A stretch of 64,000 nucleotides of DNA, from positions 1,736,001 to 1,800,000 of the forward strand of contig NZ_CP054038.1 of assembly GCF_013282805.1 (NCBI RefSeq). The letters run 5' to 3'. Position numbers and translations under genes: made by a program. This DNA is from Microbacterium hominis. Its GTDB lineage: Bacteria > Actinomycetota > Actinomycetes > Actinomycetales > Microbacteriaceae. Below are positions 8,522-16,397 of the stretch, piece after piece (the first letter of the stretch is position 1; the number at the start of each line of letters is the position of its first letter). Under the pieces are notes generated by a model. The model saw nothing but the letters and a program-made list of their open reading frames with translations. It did no database searches and was not told where the DNA came from.

Positions 8522-9202
8522 ATGCGCATCGACATCGTCACGATCTTCCCGGGCTTCTTCGATGTGCTCGACGTCTCGCTCATCGGGAAGGCCCGCGACC
8601 GCGGCATCCTGAGCATGCACGTGCACGATCTGCGCGGGTGGACCCACGATCGGCACCGCACCGTCGACGACACCCCGTACGGCGGCGGTGCGGGGATGGT
8701 CATGAAGCCGGAGCCCTGGGGCGAGGCGCTCGACGAAGTGCTCACCGACGATGCCGTGCTGCTGGTGCCCTCGCCCGCCGGCGAGCGGTTCACCCAGCGG
8801 ATGGCGCGCGACCTGGCGCAGGAGCAGCACCTCGTGTTCGCGTGCGGCCGCTACGAGGGCATCGACCAGCGGGTGGTCGACCACTACGCCGATCGCGGTC
8901 GGGTGCGGCTGGTCAGCCTCGGGGACTACGTGCTCAATGGGGGCGAGGTCGCGGCGATGGCGGTCATCGAAGCGGTGTCGCGCCTGGTGCCGGGTGTCGT
9001 GGGCAATCCCGAGAGCCTGGTCGAGGAGTCGCACGAGGACGGGATGCTCGAGTACCCCAGCTACACGAAGCCCGCCGTGTGGCGCGGGCTGAAGGTGCCC
9101 CCCGTGCTGCTGAGCGGCAACCACGGTGCGGTCGCGGCCTGGCGGCGCGAGCAGAGCCTGGAGCGCACGCGCGTCCACCGCCCGGACCTGCTCGCCGAGT
9201 GA
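8522..9202 (+). CDS. trmD: tRNA (guanine-37-N1)-methyltransferase TrmD
   Basis: TrmD transfers a methyl group from S-adenosylmethionine to G37 of tRNAs reading codons that start with C or G at the first position, which prevents frameshifting. The 226-residue protein starts [14 protein letters not shown], typical of the family, and shows the trefoil-knot cofactor-binding segments ([21 protein letters not shown] and [10 protein letters not shown]). The ATG at 8522 is preferred over longer in-frame starts because it gives the family N-terminus and follows TAGACT by 7 nt. It ends one base before the convergent hemD-like gene. It is separated from rimM by the nitrate genes, so it has its own promoter. 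Confidence 0.96.
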   Translation: MRIDIVTIFPGFFDVLDVSLIGKARDRGILSMHVHDLRGWTHDRHRTVDDTPYGGGAGMVMKPEPWGEALDEVLTDDAVLLVPSPAGERFTQRMARDLAQEQHLVFACGRYEGIDQRVVDHYADRGRVRLVSLGDYVLNGGEVAAMAVIEAVSRLVPGVVGNPESLVEESHEDGMLEYPSYTKPAVWRGLKVPPVLLSGNHGAVAAWRREQSLERTRVHRPDLLAE

Positions 9203-9203
9203 A

Positions 9204-10361
9204 TCAGTCGTCGGGATCGAGCACGTTGAGCCGGTAGCCGCGCTTGACGACGGTCTTGATGAGATCGGGCACGCCGAAGGCCTCGCGGACGCGGGCGACG
9301 GCCATCTCCACCGCGTGCGTGTTCTCGCCCGAGCGGGGCAGCGCCGCCTGGAGCCGGGCGCGGGAGACCACGCCCCCCTTCGCCGCGAACAGCGCCGCGA
9401 GAACGTCGGTGCCGGTGCGCGAGAGCGTGATGCGCGCCCCGTCGAGCACGGCGCCGGAGCTCCGCAGCTCCAGCCGCCCGGCCGCGGTGTCCAGCGCCGC
9501 CGCGTGGCCGCCGCCGAAGTGCGTCACGACCGACCGCACCAGCGAGCCCAGCCGTCCGCGTTCGGCCTGAAGGGGCTCGATGCCGACGGCCACCAGGGGA
9601 CTCGCGGTGATCGGTCCGACGGCCGCCATCAGCACCCGGCCGGATGCCGCGTGCTCCACGATCTCCTCGAGCACACCCTCGCGCGCCGCGGCGGCGAGCC
9701 ATTCCGCCGCACCGGGTGCCGAGGTGAACAGGACCGCGTCGATCTCACCGGCCGCGGTGGCCGTCACCGAGCGCGCCACGACGGCGTCGTCGGGCGGCGG
9801 CCCCCATCGGTAGACGGTCAGGCTCACGACCTCGGCCCCGTGGCCGTCGAAGAGCTCGTCGAGTCCGTCGGCGCCCGAGCCGTGGTGCTGGACGGCGATG
9901 CGGCGACCGGCGACGCCTTCGGCGAGCAGGTACTCGCCGAGCTCGATCGAGGTCTCCGACTCCGCCACCCAGTCCGCCGCGAGCCCCGCCTGCTGGATCG
10001 CCCCTCGCGCCTTGGGTCCACGCGCGACGATCTGCGCGCCGTCGAGAGCCGCGTGGAGGTCGTCGAGGAGACCCGCCTCGTCGGCGGCCTCCATCCACCC
10101 GCGGAAGCCGACGCCGGTGGTGGCGACCACGACGTCGGGCGGGTGGGCGATGAGTTCGCGGGTGCGCGCGATGAGCGCCTCGTCGTCGGTGTGGGGGACG
10201 ATCGTGAGCGCCGGCGCCCGGCGCACCTGAGCGCCGTGGCGCTCCAGCGCCGCGGCGAGCTCGTTCGAGCGCCTGTCGACGGCGATGACGACGGTGCACC
10301 CGTCCAGGGCTGCGGAGAGCGCGGGACGGGGGGTGGATCGGGATGCTGCGGGTGTGGTCAC
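9204..10361 (-). CDS. hemD: Uroporphyrinogen-III synthase with a C-terminal winged-helix DNA-binding domain
   Basis: A 385-residue two-domain protein. Residues 20-265 resemble HemD, which cyclises hydroxymethylbilane to uroporphyrinogen III (segments VVATTGVGFRGWM, VLFTSAP and AAVGPITASPL). Residues 285-385 match the OmpR/PhoB-type winged-helix domain, ending with the typical TVVKRGYRLNV. No receiver domain is present. The same architecture occurs in other Actinobacteria (Rv0260c of M. tuberculosis, from memory). The GTG at 10361 overlaps the cobA stop by 4 nt, making it the last gene of nirB-nirD-cobA-hemD. It should supply the precursor for the siroheme used by NirB; the DNA-binding half suggests a second regulatory role, which is inference. 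Confidence 0.88.
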   Translation of the reverse strand: MTTPAASRSTPRPALSAALDGCTVVIAVDRRSNELAAALERHGAQVRRAPALTIVPHTDDEALIARTRELIAHPPDVVVATTGVGFRGWMEAADEAGLLDDLHAALDGAQIVARGPKARGAIQQAGLAADWVAESETSIELGEYLLAEGVAGRRIAVQHHGSGADGLDELFDGHGAEVVSLTVYRWGPPPDDAVVARSVTATAAGEIDAVLFTSAPGAAEWLAAAAREGVLEEIVEHAASGRVLMAAVGPITASPLVAVGIEPLQAERGRLGSLVRSVVTHFGGGHAAALDTAAGRLELRSSGAVLDGARITLSRTGTDVLAALFAAKGGVVSRARLQAALPRSGENTHAVEMAVARVREAFGVPDLIKTVVKRGYRLNVLDPDD

Positions 10362-11590
10362 CGGTGCTCGTCACCTGTCAGGACGGGGAGGGGGAGGAGG
10401 AGATCGGCGCGCGCGACATCGCCGATCACGATCACGGCGGGGTTGCGAACCCCCTGCGCGCGTGCGACGCGATCGGCGTCGGCGATCGTGGTGCGCGTCG
10501 TGCGCTGTGAGGACGTGTGCCCGCTCTCGACGATGGCCACGGGGCGATCGGCGGGCACTCCGGCCGCGCGGGCCGCGGCCGCCAGGCGCGGGAGTGCCGC
10601 GACGCCCATCAGCACCACGGTGGTCACCGACGGGTCCGCCAGCGCGGCGATCGTGGACGGGGAGGTCTCGGCTTGGCCGTTGACCACATGGATGCCCGCG
10701 GCAGTGCCGCGATGGGTGACGGGGATCCCCGCGGACTGAGGCACCGAGACGACGCTGGTGAGTCCGGGAACGACCTCGACGGGGATGCCGGCGGCGTGGC
10801 ACGCGGCGACCTCCTCGCCGCCGCGGCCGTACACGAACGGATCCCCGCCCTTGAGTCTCACGACCCGCTTTCCCGCCCGCGCGTGCTCCACGAGAAGCGC
10901 GTTGATCTCCTCCTGGGGCACCGGGTGGTGCCCGGGGGCCTTCCCGACGTCGATGATCTCGACATCGGGATCGAGATCATCGAGCACATCGGTAGGGCCC
11001 AGGCGGTCGGCCACCACCACGTCGGCTTCGGCGAGCAGCCGCCGACCGCGCACGGTGATCAGGTCGGTCGGCCCGGGTCCGCCCCCGACGAGGTCGACGC
11101 GCCCGGCGGCGCTGCGCCGTCGGCGGCGCACCGGCAGGGCTCCATCGCGCAGGAGGGCCGCGATCGCGTCGCGCACTCCGGCGGCACGGCGAGGGTCGAC
11201 GCCCGCGTCCGAGACGATGCCGACGACGACGTCGCCGGAGCGCGTCTCGGCGGCCAGGCGCGCGCTGCCGTGCGCGCCGTCGGATGCATTCACGCAGAGC
11301 ACCCGGCGGCGCTCGCACCAGCCGGCGACGCGCGCGTCGACCCGCGGGTCGCCGGTCGCGGTGTGGGCGAGCCAGGCGCCGGCGAGGTCGCCGGCGCGCG
11401 CACGACGTCGCACCCATACGACCCCGTGGTCGTCGATCAGCGCGCGCACGGCCTCGCACACCTCCGGCGCGACCACGCGCGGGCGCGCGCCGTCGGCGAG
11501 GAGCCGCTCCAGCCGCCGTGCGGTGACGGGACCGCCGCCGATGAGCACGACGGTGCGCCCCGCGAGAGAGACTCCGAGCAGTGTGGTCAT
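10358..11590 (-). CDS. cobA: Siroheme synthase: precorrin-2 dehydrogenase-like domain fused to uroporphyrinogen-III C-methyltransferase
   Basis: A 410-residue CysG-like fusion. Residues 1-115 form a Rossmann-type domain (VVLIGGGPVTARR) with Asp104, which lines up with the catalytic Asp of CysG, so NAD-dependent dehydrogenation and iron insertion are possible. The linker between the two halves is much shorter than in E. coli CysG. Residues 165-405 form the SAM-dependent methyltransferase (VDLVGGGPGPTDL, LKGGDPFVYGRGGEE, PQSAGIPVTHRG) that makes precorrin-2. The ATG at 11590 overlaps the intended nirD stop as ATGA. Together with hemD it provides siroheme for NirB. The methyltransferase call is firm; activity of the N-terminal half is inferred. 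Confidence 0.92.
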   Translation of the reverse strand: MTTLLGVSLAGRTVVLIGGGPVTARRLERLLADGARPRVVAPEVCEAVRALIDDHGVVWVRRRARAGDLAGAWLAHTATGDPRVDARVAGWCERRRVLCVNASDGAHGSARLAAETRSGDVVVGIVSDAGVDPRRAAGVRDAIAALLRDGALPVRRRRRSAAGRVDLVGGGPGPTDLITVRGRRLLAEADVVVADRLGPTDVLDDLDPDVEIIDVGKAPGHHPVPQEEINALLVEHARAGKRVVRLKGGDPFVYGRGGEEVAACHAAGIPVEVVPGLTSVVSVPQSAGIPVTHRGTAAGIHVVNGQAETSPSTIAALADPSVTTVVLMGVAALPRLAAAARAAGVPADRPVAIVESGHTSSQRTTRTTIADADRVARAQGVRNPAVIVIGDVARADLLLPLPVLTGDEHR

Positions 11591-11963
11591 GCCGACTCCC
11601 ATCGCACGAAGACCGAGCCGTCGGTGACAGTTGCGGGCCACACCCGCAGCGCGAGGGGTCCTTGCCCTGCGTGTCGAGGCAGACGCCGGTGCGCAGGTCG
11701 AAGACCTGCTTGTACATGGGCGAGGCGACCGTGGGCGCGTCCTGGCGCGTTCCGACGATGCCGCGCGAGATCACGTGCGCACCGCTGTACGGATCGAGGT
11801 TCGACACCGCGTGCACCCGTCCGCTGTGCAGGAGGAAGAGGGCGATCTGCGTGTCGCCGAGGAGCGCGGCGCGACCGCGCTCGACCTCGAGCTCCGTGAC
11901 GGCGCACACGCGCACCCAGCCCGGGGTGGCGGCCTCGGCGGTCTGCGGCTCGGCGATGGTCAT
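11587..11963 (-). pseudogene. nirD: Nitrite reductase small subunit NirD, disrupted by a one-base frameshift
   Basis: The ATG at 11963 overlaps the nirB stop, and the protein reads as a Rieske-fold NirD up to about residue 103 (MYKQVFDLRTGVCLDTQGKDP). The frame then shifts. The expected ending (LALRVWPATVTDGSVFVRWESA, in two halves) lies in another frame and stops at 11587, exactly overlapping the cobA start. The span is 377 nt, one short of 126 codons. The missing base falls in a run of four G on the plus strand at 11655-11658; five would restore the gene. Unshifted reading continues deep into cobA. This may be a sequencing slip in a homopolymer or a genuine recent mutation. NirD works with NirB in NADH-dependent nitrite reduction. 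Confidence 0.85.
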
Positions 11964-14644
11964 CGTCGCACCTCCAGGGTCGTTCCGGCGATCAGGACTC
12001 CGCCGGCGCGCTCCTCCGACGTGGCGGGCCGCACCTGCCCGCGCTCGGGCACATAGGCCAGCGAGGGGTCGGGAGTGGCGGGCGCGTTGACGAACGACGC
12101 GAAGCGACGGAGCTTGTCGGGATCCTTCAGCGTCGCGGCCCACTCGTCCTCGTAGGAGTCGATGTGAGCGGACATCGCCGCGTCCAGGTCCGCGCAGATG
12201 CCGAGGCTGTCGTCGAAGATCACGGCGCGCAGCTCCTCGAGACCGCCCTCGAGGTCCTCGAACCACGGCGCGGTGCGCTGGAGCCGGTCGGCGGTGAAGA
12301 TGTAGTACATCAGGAAGCGGTCGATCGCCTGGAGGAGCTCCGCGTCGCTGAGGCCCTCAGCCAGCAGCACGGCGTGGCGGGGCGTGAAGCCGCCGTTGCC
12401 GCCCACGTACATGTTCCAGCCGGCCTCGGTGGCGATGACCCCGACGTCTTTGCCGCGCGCCTCGGCGCACTCACGGGCGCATCCCGAGACGCCCAGCTTG
12501 AGCTTGTGCGGAGAGCGCAGGCCCCGATAGCGCAGCTCGAGCTGCACGGCCATTCCGACCGAGTCCTGCACGCCGTACCGGCACCACGTCGAGCCGACGC
12601 AGGACTTCACCGTGCGCAGCGACTTGCCGTAGGCGTGGCCGGATTCCATGCCGGCCTCGACGAGGCGCTTCCAGATCGCCGGCAGCTGCTCCAGGCGCGC
12701 GCCGAACATGTCGATGCGCTGTCCGCCGGTGATCTTCGTGTACAGCCCGAAGTCCTTCGCGACCTGACCGATCACCAGCAGCCCTTCGGGAGTGATCTCG
12801 CCGCCGGGGATGCGCGGCACGACCGAGTAGCTGCCGTCCTTCTGCAGGTTCGCCATGACGTGGTCGTTCGTGTCCTGCAGGGTCGCGTTCTCCCCGTCGA
12901 GCACGTGACCGCGCACGAGGGTGGCGAGGATGCTGGCGAGGGCGGGCTTGCAGATGTCGCACCCGCGCCCCTGACCGAAGCGCTGGATGACGGCGCTGAA
13001 GGTCGTCAGTCCCGAGACGCGGACAGCGTCGAAGAGCTGTCGCCGCGACATGTCGAAGTGCTCGCAGAGGGCGTTCGAGAGCGTGGCTCCGGCCTTGGCC
13101 AGTTCGGTGCCGACGATCTTCTTGACCATCGTGACGCACGAGCCGCACGCGGCGCCCGCTTTCGTGCACGCCTTCACTGCGGTGACATCGGTGCACCCCT
13201 CGTCGTGGACGGCGTGCCGGATCGTGCCCGCTGTCACGCTGTTGCACGAGCAGACGAGCGCCTCGTCGGGGAGATCTCCGGTGGGCGCCGCCACGCCGCC
13301 ATCGGGCAGGAGGTAGGCGGCCGGGTCGCCGCCCAGGGCACCACCCACGAGCGGGCGCAGGGAGCCGTACGCGGAGGCGTCGCCGACGAGGATGCCGCCC
13401 AGCAGCGTCTTCGCGTCGTCGGAGAGCACGAGCTTCTTGTACGCGCCGGCGACGGGGTCGGCGTAGACGACATCGAGCGCGCCGGGCGTCTCGGCGAATG
13501 CGTCGCCGAAGCTGGCGACGTCGACCCCGGAGAGCTTGAGCTTGGTCGACAGGTCGTAGCCGGGGAAGGATGCCTCGCCGCCGAGCAGGCGGGTGGCGGC
13601 GACCTCCGCCATCGCGTAGCCGGGGGCGACCAGGCCCACGGCCATGCCGTCGAAGCTGGCGACCTCGCCGACGGCGAGGATGCGCGGGTCGGCGGTGCGG
13701 CACTGCGCGTCGATCAGCACGCCGCCGCGGGGGTGCACACCCAGGTCCGCCCGGCGGGCGAGCTCGTCGCGGGGGCGCACCCCGACGGTGAAGACGACCA
13801 CATCGGTCTGCGCGTAGGTGCCGTCGCGGAACTCGAGCCCTCCGACCTGCCCGGTCCCGTCGGGATCGAGGCGCGTGGTGACCGAACCGGTGCGCACCGC
13901 GATGCCCCGGCTCTCGATGAGGCGGCGCAGCGCCGCCCCGGCGGGCAGATCGAGCTGTGCGGACATCAGGCGATCGGAGGACTGCACGACCGTGCACGCG
14001 ACGTCGAGCCCCTGGAGGGCACCGGCGGCCTCGAGACCGAGCAGACCGCCGCCGATCACTGTGCCGACGAGAGGACGCCCGAGCTGCGCAGAGCGCCGCT
14101 GGACGAACTCGCGCAGGCTCTCGACGTCGTCGAGCGTGCGGTAGACGAAGCACCCGGGAAGATCGAATCCGTCGACGGCCAGGCGCGCTGCGTACGAGCC
14201 GGTGGCCAGGACGAGGTGGTCGTACGGGACGCTCAGACCCGATGCCGTGCTGACCGCGTTCGCCTCGCGGTCGATGCGCGCGACCGGATCGCCGAGCATC
14301 AGCCGCACCCGCTCGTCGGCGAGGACCTCGGCATCGAGGGCGAGGTCGTCCGGGGTCGCGCCGGCGAAGAACGACGTGAGCCCGACACGGTCGTAGGGGC
14401 CCCGAGGCTCCTCGCCGATCACGGTCACGCGCCACGTGTCGTCGGCCCGCGAGAGCAGGCTCTCCACGAACCGGTGCGCGACCATTCCCGCTCCCACCAC
14501 CACGATGTGGGGTCCTGTGGTGGCGCCGAGGCTCATGTCGCCACGGTACGCGGGCGTTGTTGCGCGGGCGTCAGCGGATTGTTTCGGGATGTTGACGGAT
14601 GCACCGCGATTGCTTCCCGGTGCGGGGATGGCTGCCTCCGACAT
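11960..14644 (-). CDS. nirB: Nitrite reductase (NADH) large subunit NirB
   Basis: NirB is a siroheme enzyme that reduces nitrite to ammonium in the cytosol. The 894-residue protein has an FAD/NADH-binding part (HIVVVGAGMVAHRF near 46 and VIGGGLLGLEAAG near 180), a BFD-type [2Fe-2S] domain (CSCNSVTAGTI near 463), and nitrite/sulfite reductase domains with the siroheme/[4Fe-4S] cysteines in CVGSTWC (about 681) and CARECAE (about 720). The ATG at 14644 is chosen because AGGAGA lies at normal spacing; it adds a 36-residue lead to the usual start at 14536, which has no good ribosome site. It is followed by nirD with an ATGA overlap. Upstream GlnR-like half sites suggest nitrogen control. Confidence 0.95.
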   Translation of the reverse strand: MSEAAIPAPGSNRGASVNIPKQSADARATTPAYRGDMSLGATTGPHIVVVGAGMVAHRFVESLLSRADDTWRVTVIGEEPRGPYDRVGLTSFFAGATPDDLALDAEVLADERVRLMLGDPVARIDREANAVSTASGLSVPYDHLVLATGSYAARLAVDGFDLPGCFVYRTLDDVESLREFVQRRSAQLGRPLVGTVIGGGLLGLEAAGALQGLDVACTVVQSSDRLMSAQLDLPAGAALRRLIESRGIAVRTGSVTTRLDPDGTGQVGGLEFRDGTYAQTDVVVFTVGVRPRDELARRADLGVHPRGGVLIDAQCRTADPRILAVGEVASFDGMAVGLVAPGYAMAEVAATRLLGGEASFPGYDLSTKLKLSGVDVASFGDAFAETPGALDVVYADPVAGAYKKLVLSDDAKTLLGGILVGDASAYGSLRPLVGGALGGDPAAYLLPDGGVAAPTGDLPDEALVCSCNSVTAGTIRHAVHDEGCTDVTAVKACTKAGAACGSCVTMVKKIVGTELAKAGATLSNALCEHFDMSRRQLFDAVRVSGLTTFSAVIQRFGQGRGCDICKPALASILATLVRGHVLDGENATLQDTNDHVMANLQKDGSYSVVPRIPGGEITPEGLLVIGQVAKDFGLYTKITGGQRIDMFGARLEQLPAIWKRLVEAGMESGHAYGKSLRTVKSCVGSTWCRYGVQDSVGMAVQLELRYRGLRSPHKLKLGVSGCARECAEARGKDVGVIATEAGWNMYVGGNGGFTPRHAVLLAEGLSDAELLQAIDRFLMYYIFTADRLQRTAPWFEDLEGGLEELRAVIFDDSLGICADLDAAMSAHIDSYEDEWAATLKDPDKLRRFASFVNAPATPDPSLAYVPERGQVRPATSEERAGGVLIAGTTLEVRR

Positions 14645-14719
14645 GACGTCTCCTGATCGACGGACGAGCGGTGATGATCCGACGGTAGGAGCGGGGTGTT
14701 CCAGAGAGGGTCCGGGGCG

Positions 14720-14746
14720 GTTACCCCGAGCGAACGTTTCTCTCAC
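14720..14746. promoter_or_regulatory. Putative GlnR-type array between nirB and pyk
   Basis: GTTAC at 14720-14724, CGAAC at 14731-14735 and CTCAC at 14742-14746 are spaced by exactly 11 bp, as in the GTNAC-N6-GAAAC arrays of GlnR. The array lies 76-102 bp upstream of nirB; pyk starts 158 bp away on the other strand. Confidence 0.45.
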
Positions 14747-14903
14747 ACCGACGCGGTCGGAGATGTGAGGTCGTGCGCCGAGGGCCCGGCTCTGCCAGGC
14801 TGGGGCGCAGGTGCGCGACACCGATCCGTTACGCGCGGGAAACCGCGCGGATGCGTCTTCGGGCCAGAGTGGTGCAAGCACCTGCGAAAGGAAGATGCCG
14901 AAT

Positions 14904-16334
14904 ATGCGCCGAGCGAAGATCGTCGCCACCCTGGGGCCGGCCACCGATACGTACGATGTCGTGGAGTCGCTGGTGCGGGCGGGTCTGGATGTGGCCCGCA
15001 TCAACCGCAGCCACGGCGACTTCGAGGAGCACGAGCGGGCCGTGTCGCACGTGCGGCGCGCGAGCGAGGCGACCGGGCGCGCGGTCGGCGTCCTCGTCGA
15101 TCTGCAGGGGCCGAAGATCCGGCTGGCGCGATTCACCGACGGACCGCACCTGCTCGAACCCGGCGACGTGTTCACCATCACCACCGAGGATGTCCCCGGC
15201 ACCAAGGAGATCGTCGGCACGACCTACCCCGACCTCGCGCGCGATGTGAGCGCCGGGGATGCGCTGCTGATCGACGACGGGAAGGTGCGCCTGCGAGTGC
15301 TCGAGACCGATGGCGTCCGGGTGCGCACGGAGGTCGTCGTCGGCGGTCCTGTCTCCAACAACAAGGGCATCAATCTCCCCGGCGTCGCCGTGACGGCGGC
15401 GGCGATGAGCGAGAAGGACGAGTCCGACCTCCGCTGGGCCCTGCGCGTCGGTGCCGACCTCGTCGCGCTGTCGTTCGTGCGCAGCCCCAAGGATGTGCAC
15501 CGGGCGCGGGTGATCATGGCCGAGGAAGGGCGGGATGTCCCGCTCATCGCGAAGATCGAGAAGCCCGAGGCGGTGGACCACCTGCAGGAGATCATCGACG
15601 CCTTCGACGGTGTGATGGTCGCGCGCGGCGACCTCGGGGTCGAGCTCCCGCTCGAGTCGGTGCCGATCGTGCAGAAGCGCGCGATCGAGCTCGCCCGCCG
15701 ATGGGCCAAGCCCGTGATCGTCGCCACCCAGATGCTCGAATCCATGATCGCCAACCCGGTGCCCACGCGCGCAGAGACCTCCGACGTCGCCAACGCGGTG
15801 CTCGACGGGGCGGATGCCGTGATGCTGTCGGGCGAGACGAGCGTGGGGGCGCACCCCGCGATCGTCGTGGAGACGATGGCCCGCATCGTGGCATCCACCG
15901 AGGAGCAGGGGCTGGCCCGCATCCCCGAGCTGGGCACCAAGCCTCGCACGCAGGGCGGCGCCCTCACCCTCGCCGCGGTGAGCATCGCGGAGTTCGTCGA
16001 CGCGAAGTACGTGTGCGTGTTCAGCCAGTCGGGCGACTCCGCCCGGCGGATGTCGCGTCTGCGCCATCCCGTGCCGATCATCTCCTTCACCGACCTGGCG
16101 GGGACACGCTCGCGCAACGCCCTGATCTGGGGCGTGCAGACGATGCTGGTGCCGCGCGGACAGTCCACCGATGAGCTCATGACGATCCTCGACGATGCGC
16201 TTCTCGGCGGCGGGTACGCCCGCGAAGGCGACCGCGTCGTGATGACCGCCGGCGCGCCTCCCGGGATCGCCGGATCGACGAACAACGTGCGCGTGCACGT
16301 CGTCGGCGCGGGGGCGGACGAGGTTCTGGGCTGA
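14904..16334 (+). CDS. pyk: Pyruvate kinase
   Basis: Pyruvate kinase makes pyruvate and ATP from phosphoenolpyruvate and ADP at the end of glycolysis. The 476-residue protein begins MRRAKIVATLGPATDTYD and contains the family active-site segments, including INRSHG, KIEKPEAVDHLQEIIDAFDG, MVARGDLGVELPLE and the Thr-containing VIVATQMLESM. The C-terminal domain has the QSGDSARRMSR region. GGAAG lies 9 nt before the ATG at 14904, so this start is preferred to the ATG three codons earlier. It is divergent from nirB and has no operon partner; glgX follows after a 63-bp gap. Confidence 0.97.
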   Translation: MRRAKIVATLGPATDTYDVVESLVRAGLDVARINRSHGDFEEHERAVSHVRRASEATGRAVGVLVDLQGPKIRLARFTDGPHLLEPGDVFTITTEDVPGTKEIVGTTYPDLARDVSAGDALLIDDGKVRLRVLETDGVRVRTEVVVGGPVSNNKGINLPGVAVTAAAMSEKDESDLRWALRVGADLVALSFVRSPKDVHRARVIMAEEGRDVPLIAKIEKPEAVDHLQEIIDAFDGVMVARGDLGVELPLESVPIVQKRAIELARRWAKPVIVATQMLESMIANPVPTRAETSDVANAVLDGADAVMLSGETSVGAHPAIVVETMARIVASTEEQGLARIPELGTKPRTQGGALTLAAVSIAEFVDAKYVCVFSQSGDSARRMSRLRHPVPIISFTDLAGTRSRNALIWGVQTMLVPRGQSTDELMTILDDALLGGGYAREGDRVVMTAGAPPGIAGSTNNVRVHVVGAGADEVLG

Positions 16335-16397
16335 CACCGCCCGCGCGCGGCCGGGCATCCGACCGGTCGGCAGGTGGGGGCGTCGAGGGGAGTGCAT

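Noticed and set aside
9204..10361. A two-component response regulator
   Set aside because: There is a winged-helix domain but no receiver domain or phospho-acceptor Asp pocket; the N-terminal part is HemD-like.
11963..14644. A real NirB-NirD fusion
   Set aside because: A clear stop with ATGA overlap separates the two genes; only nirD is frameshifted.
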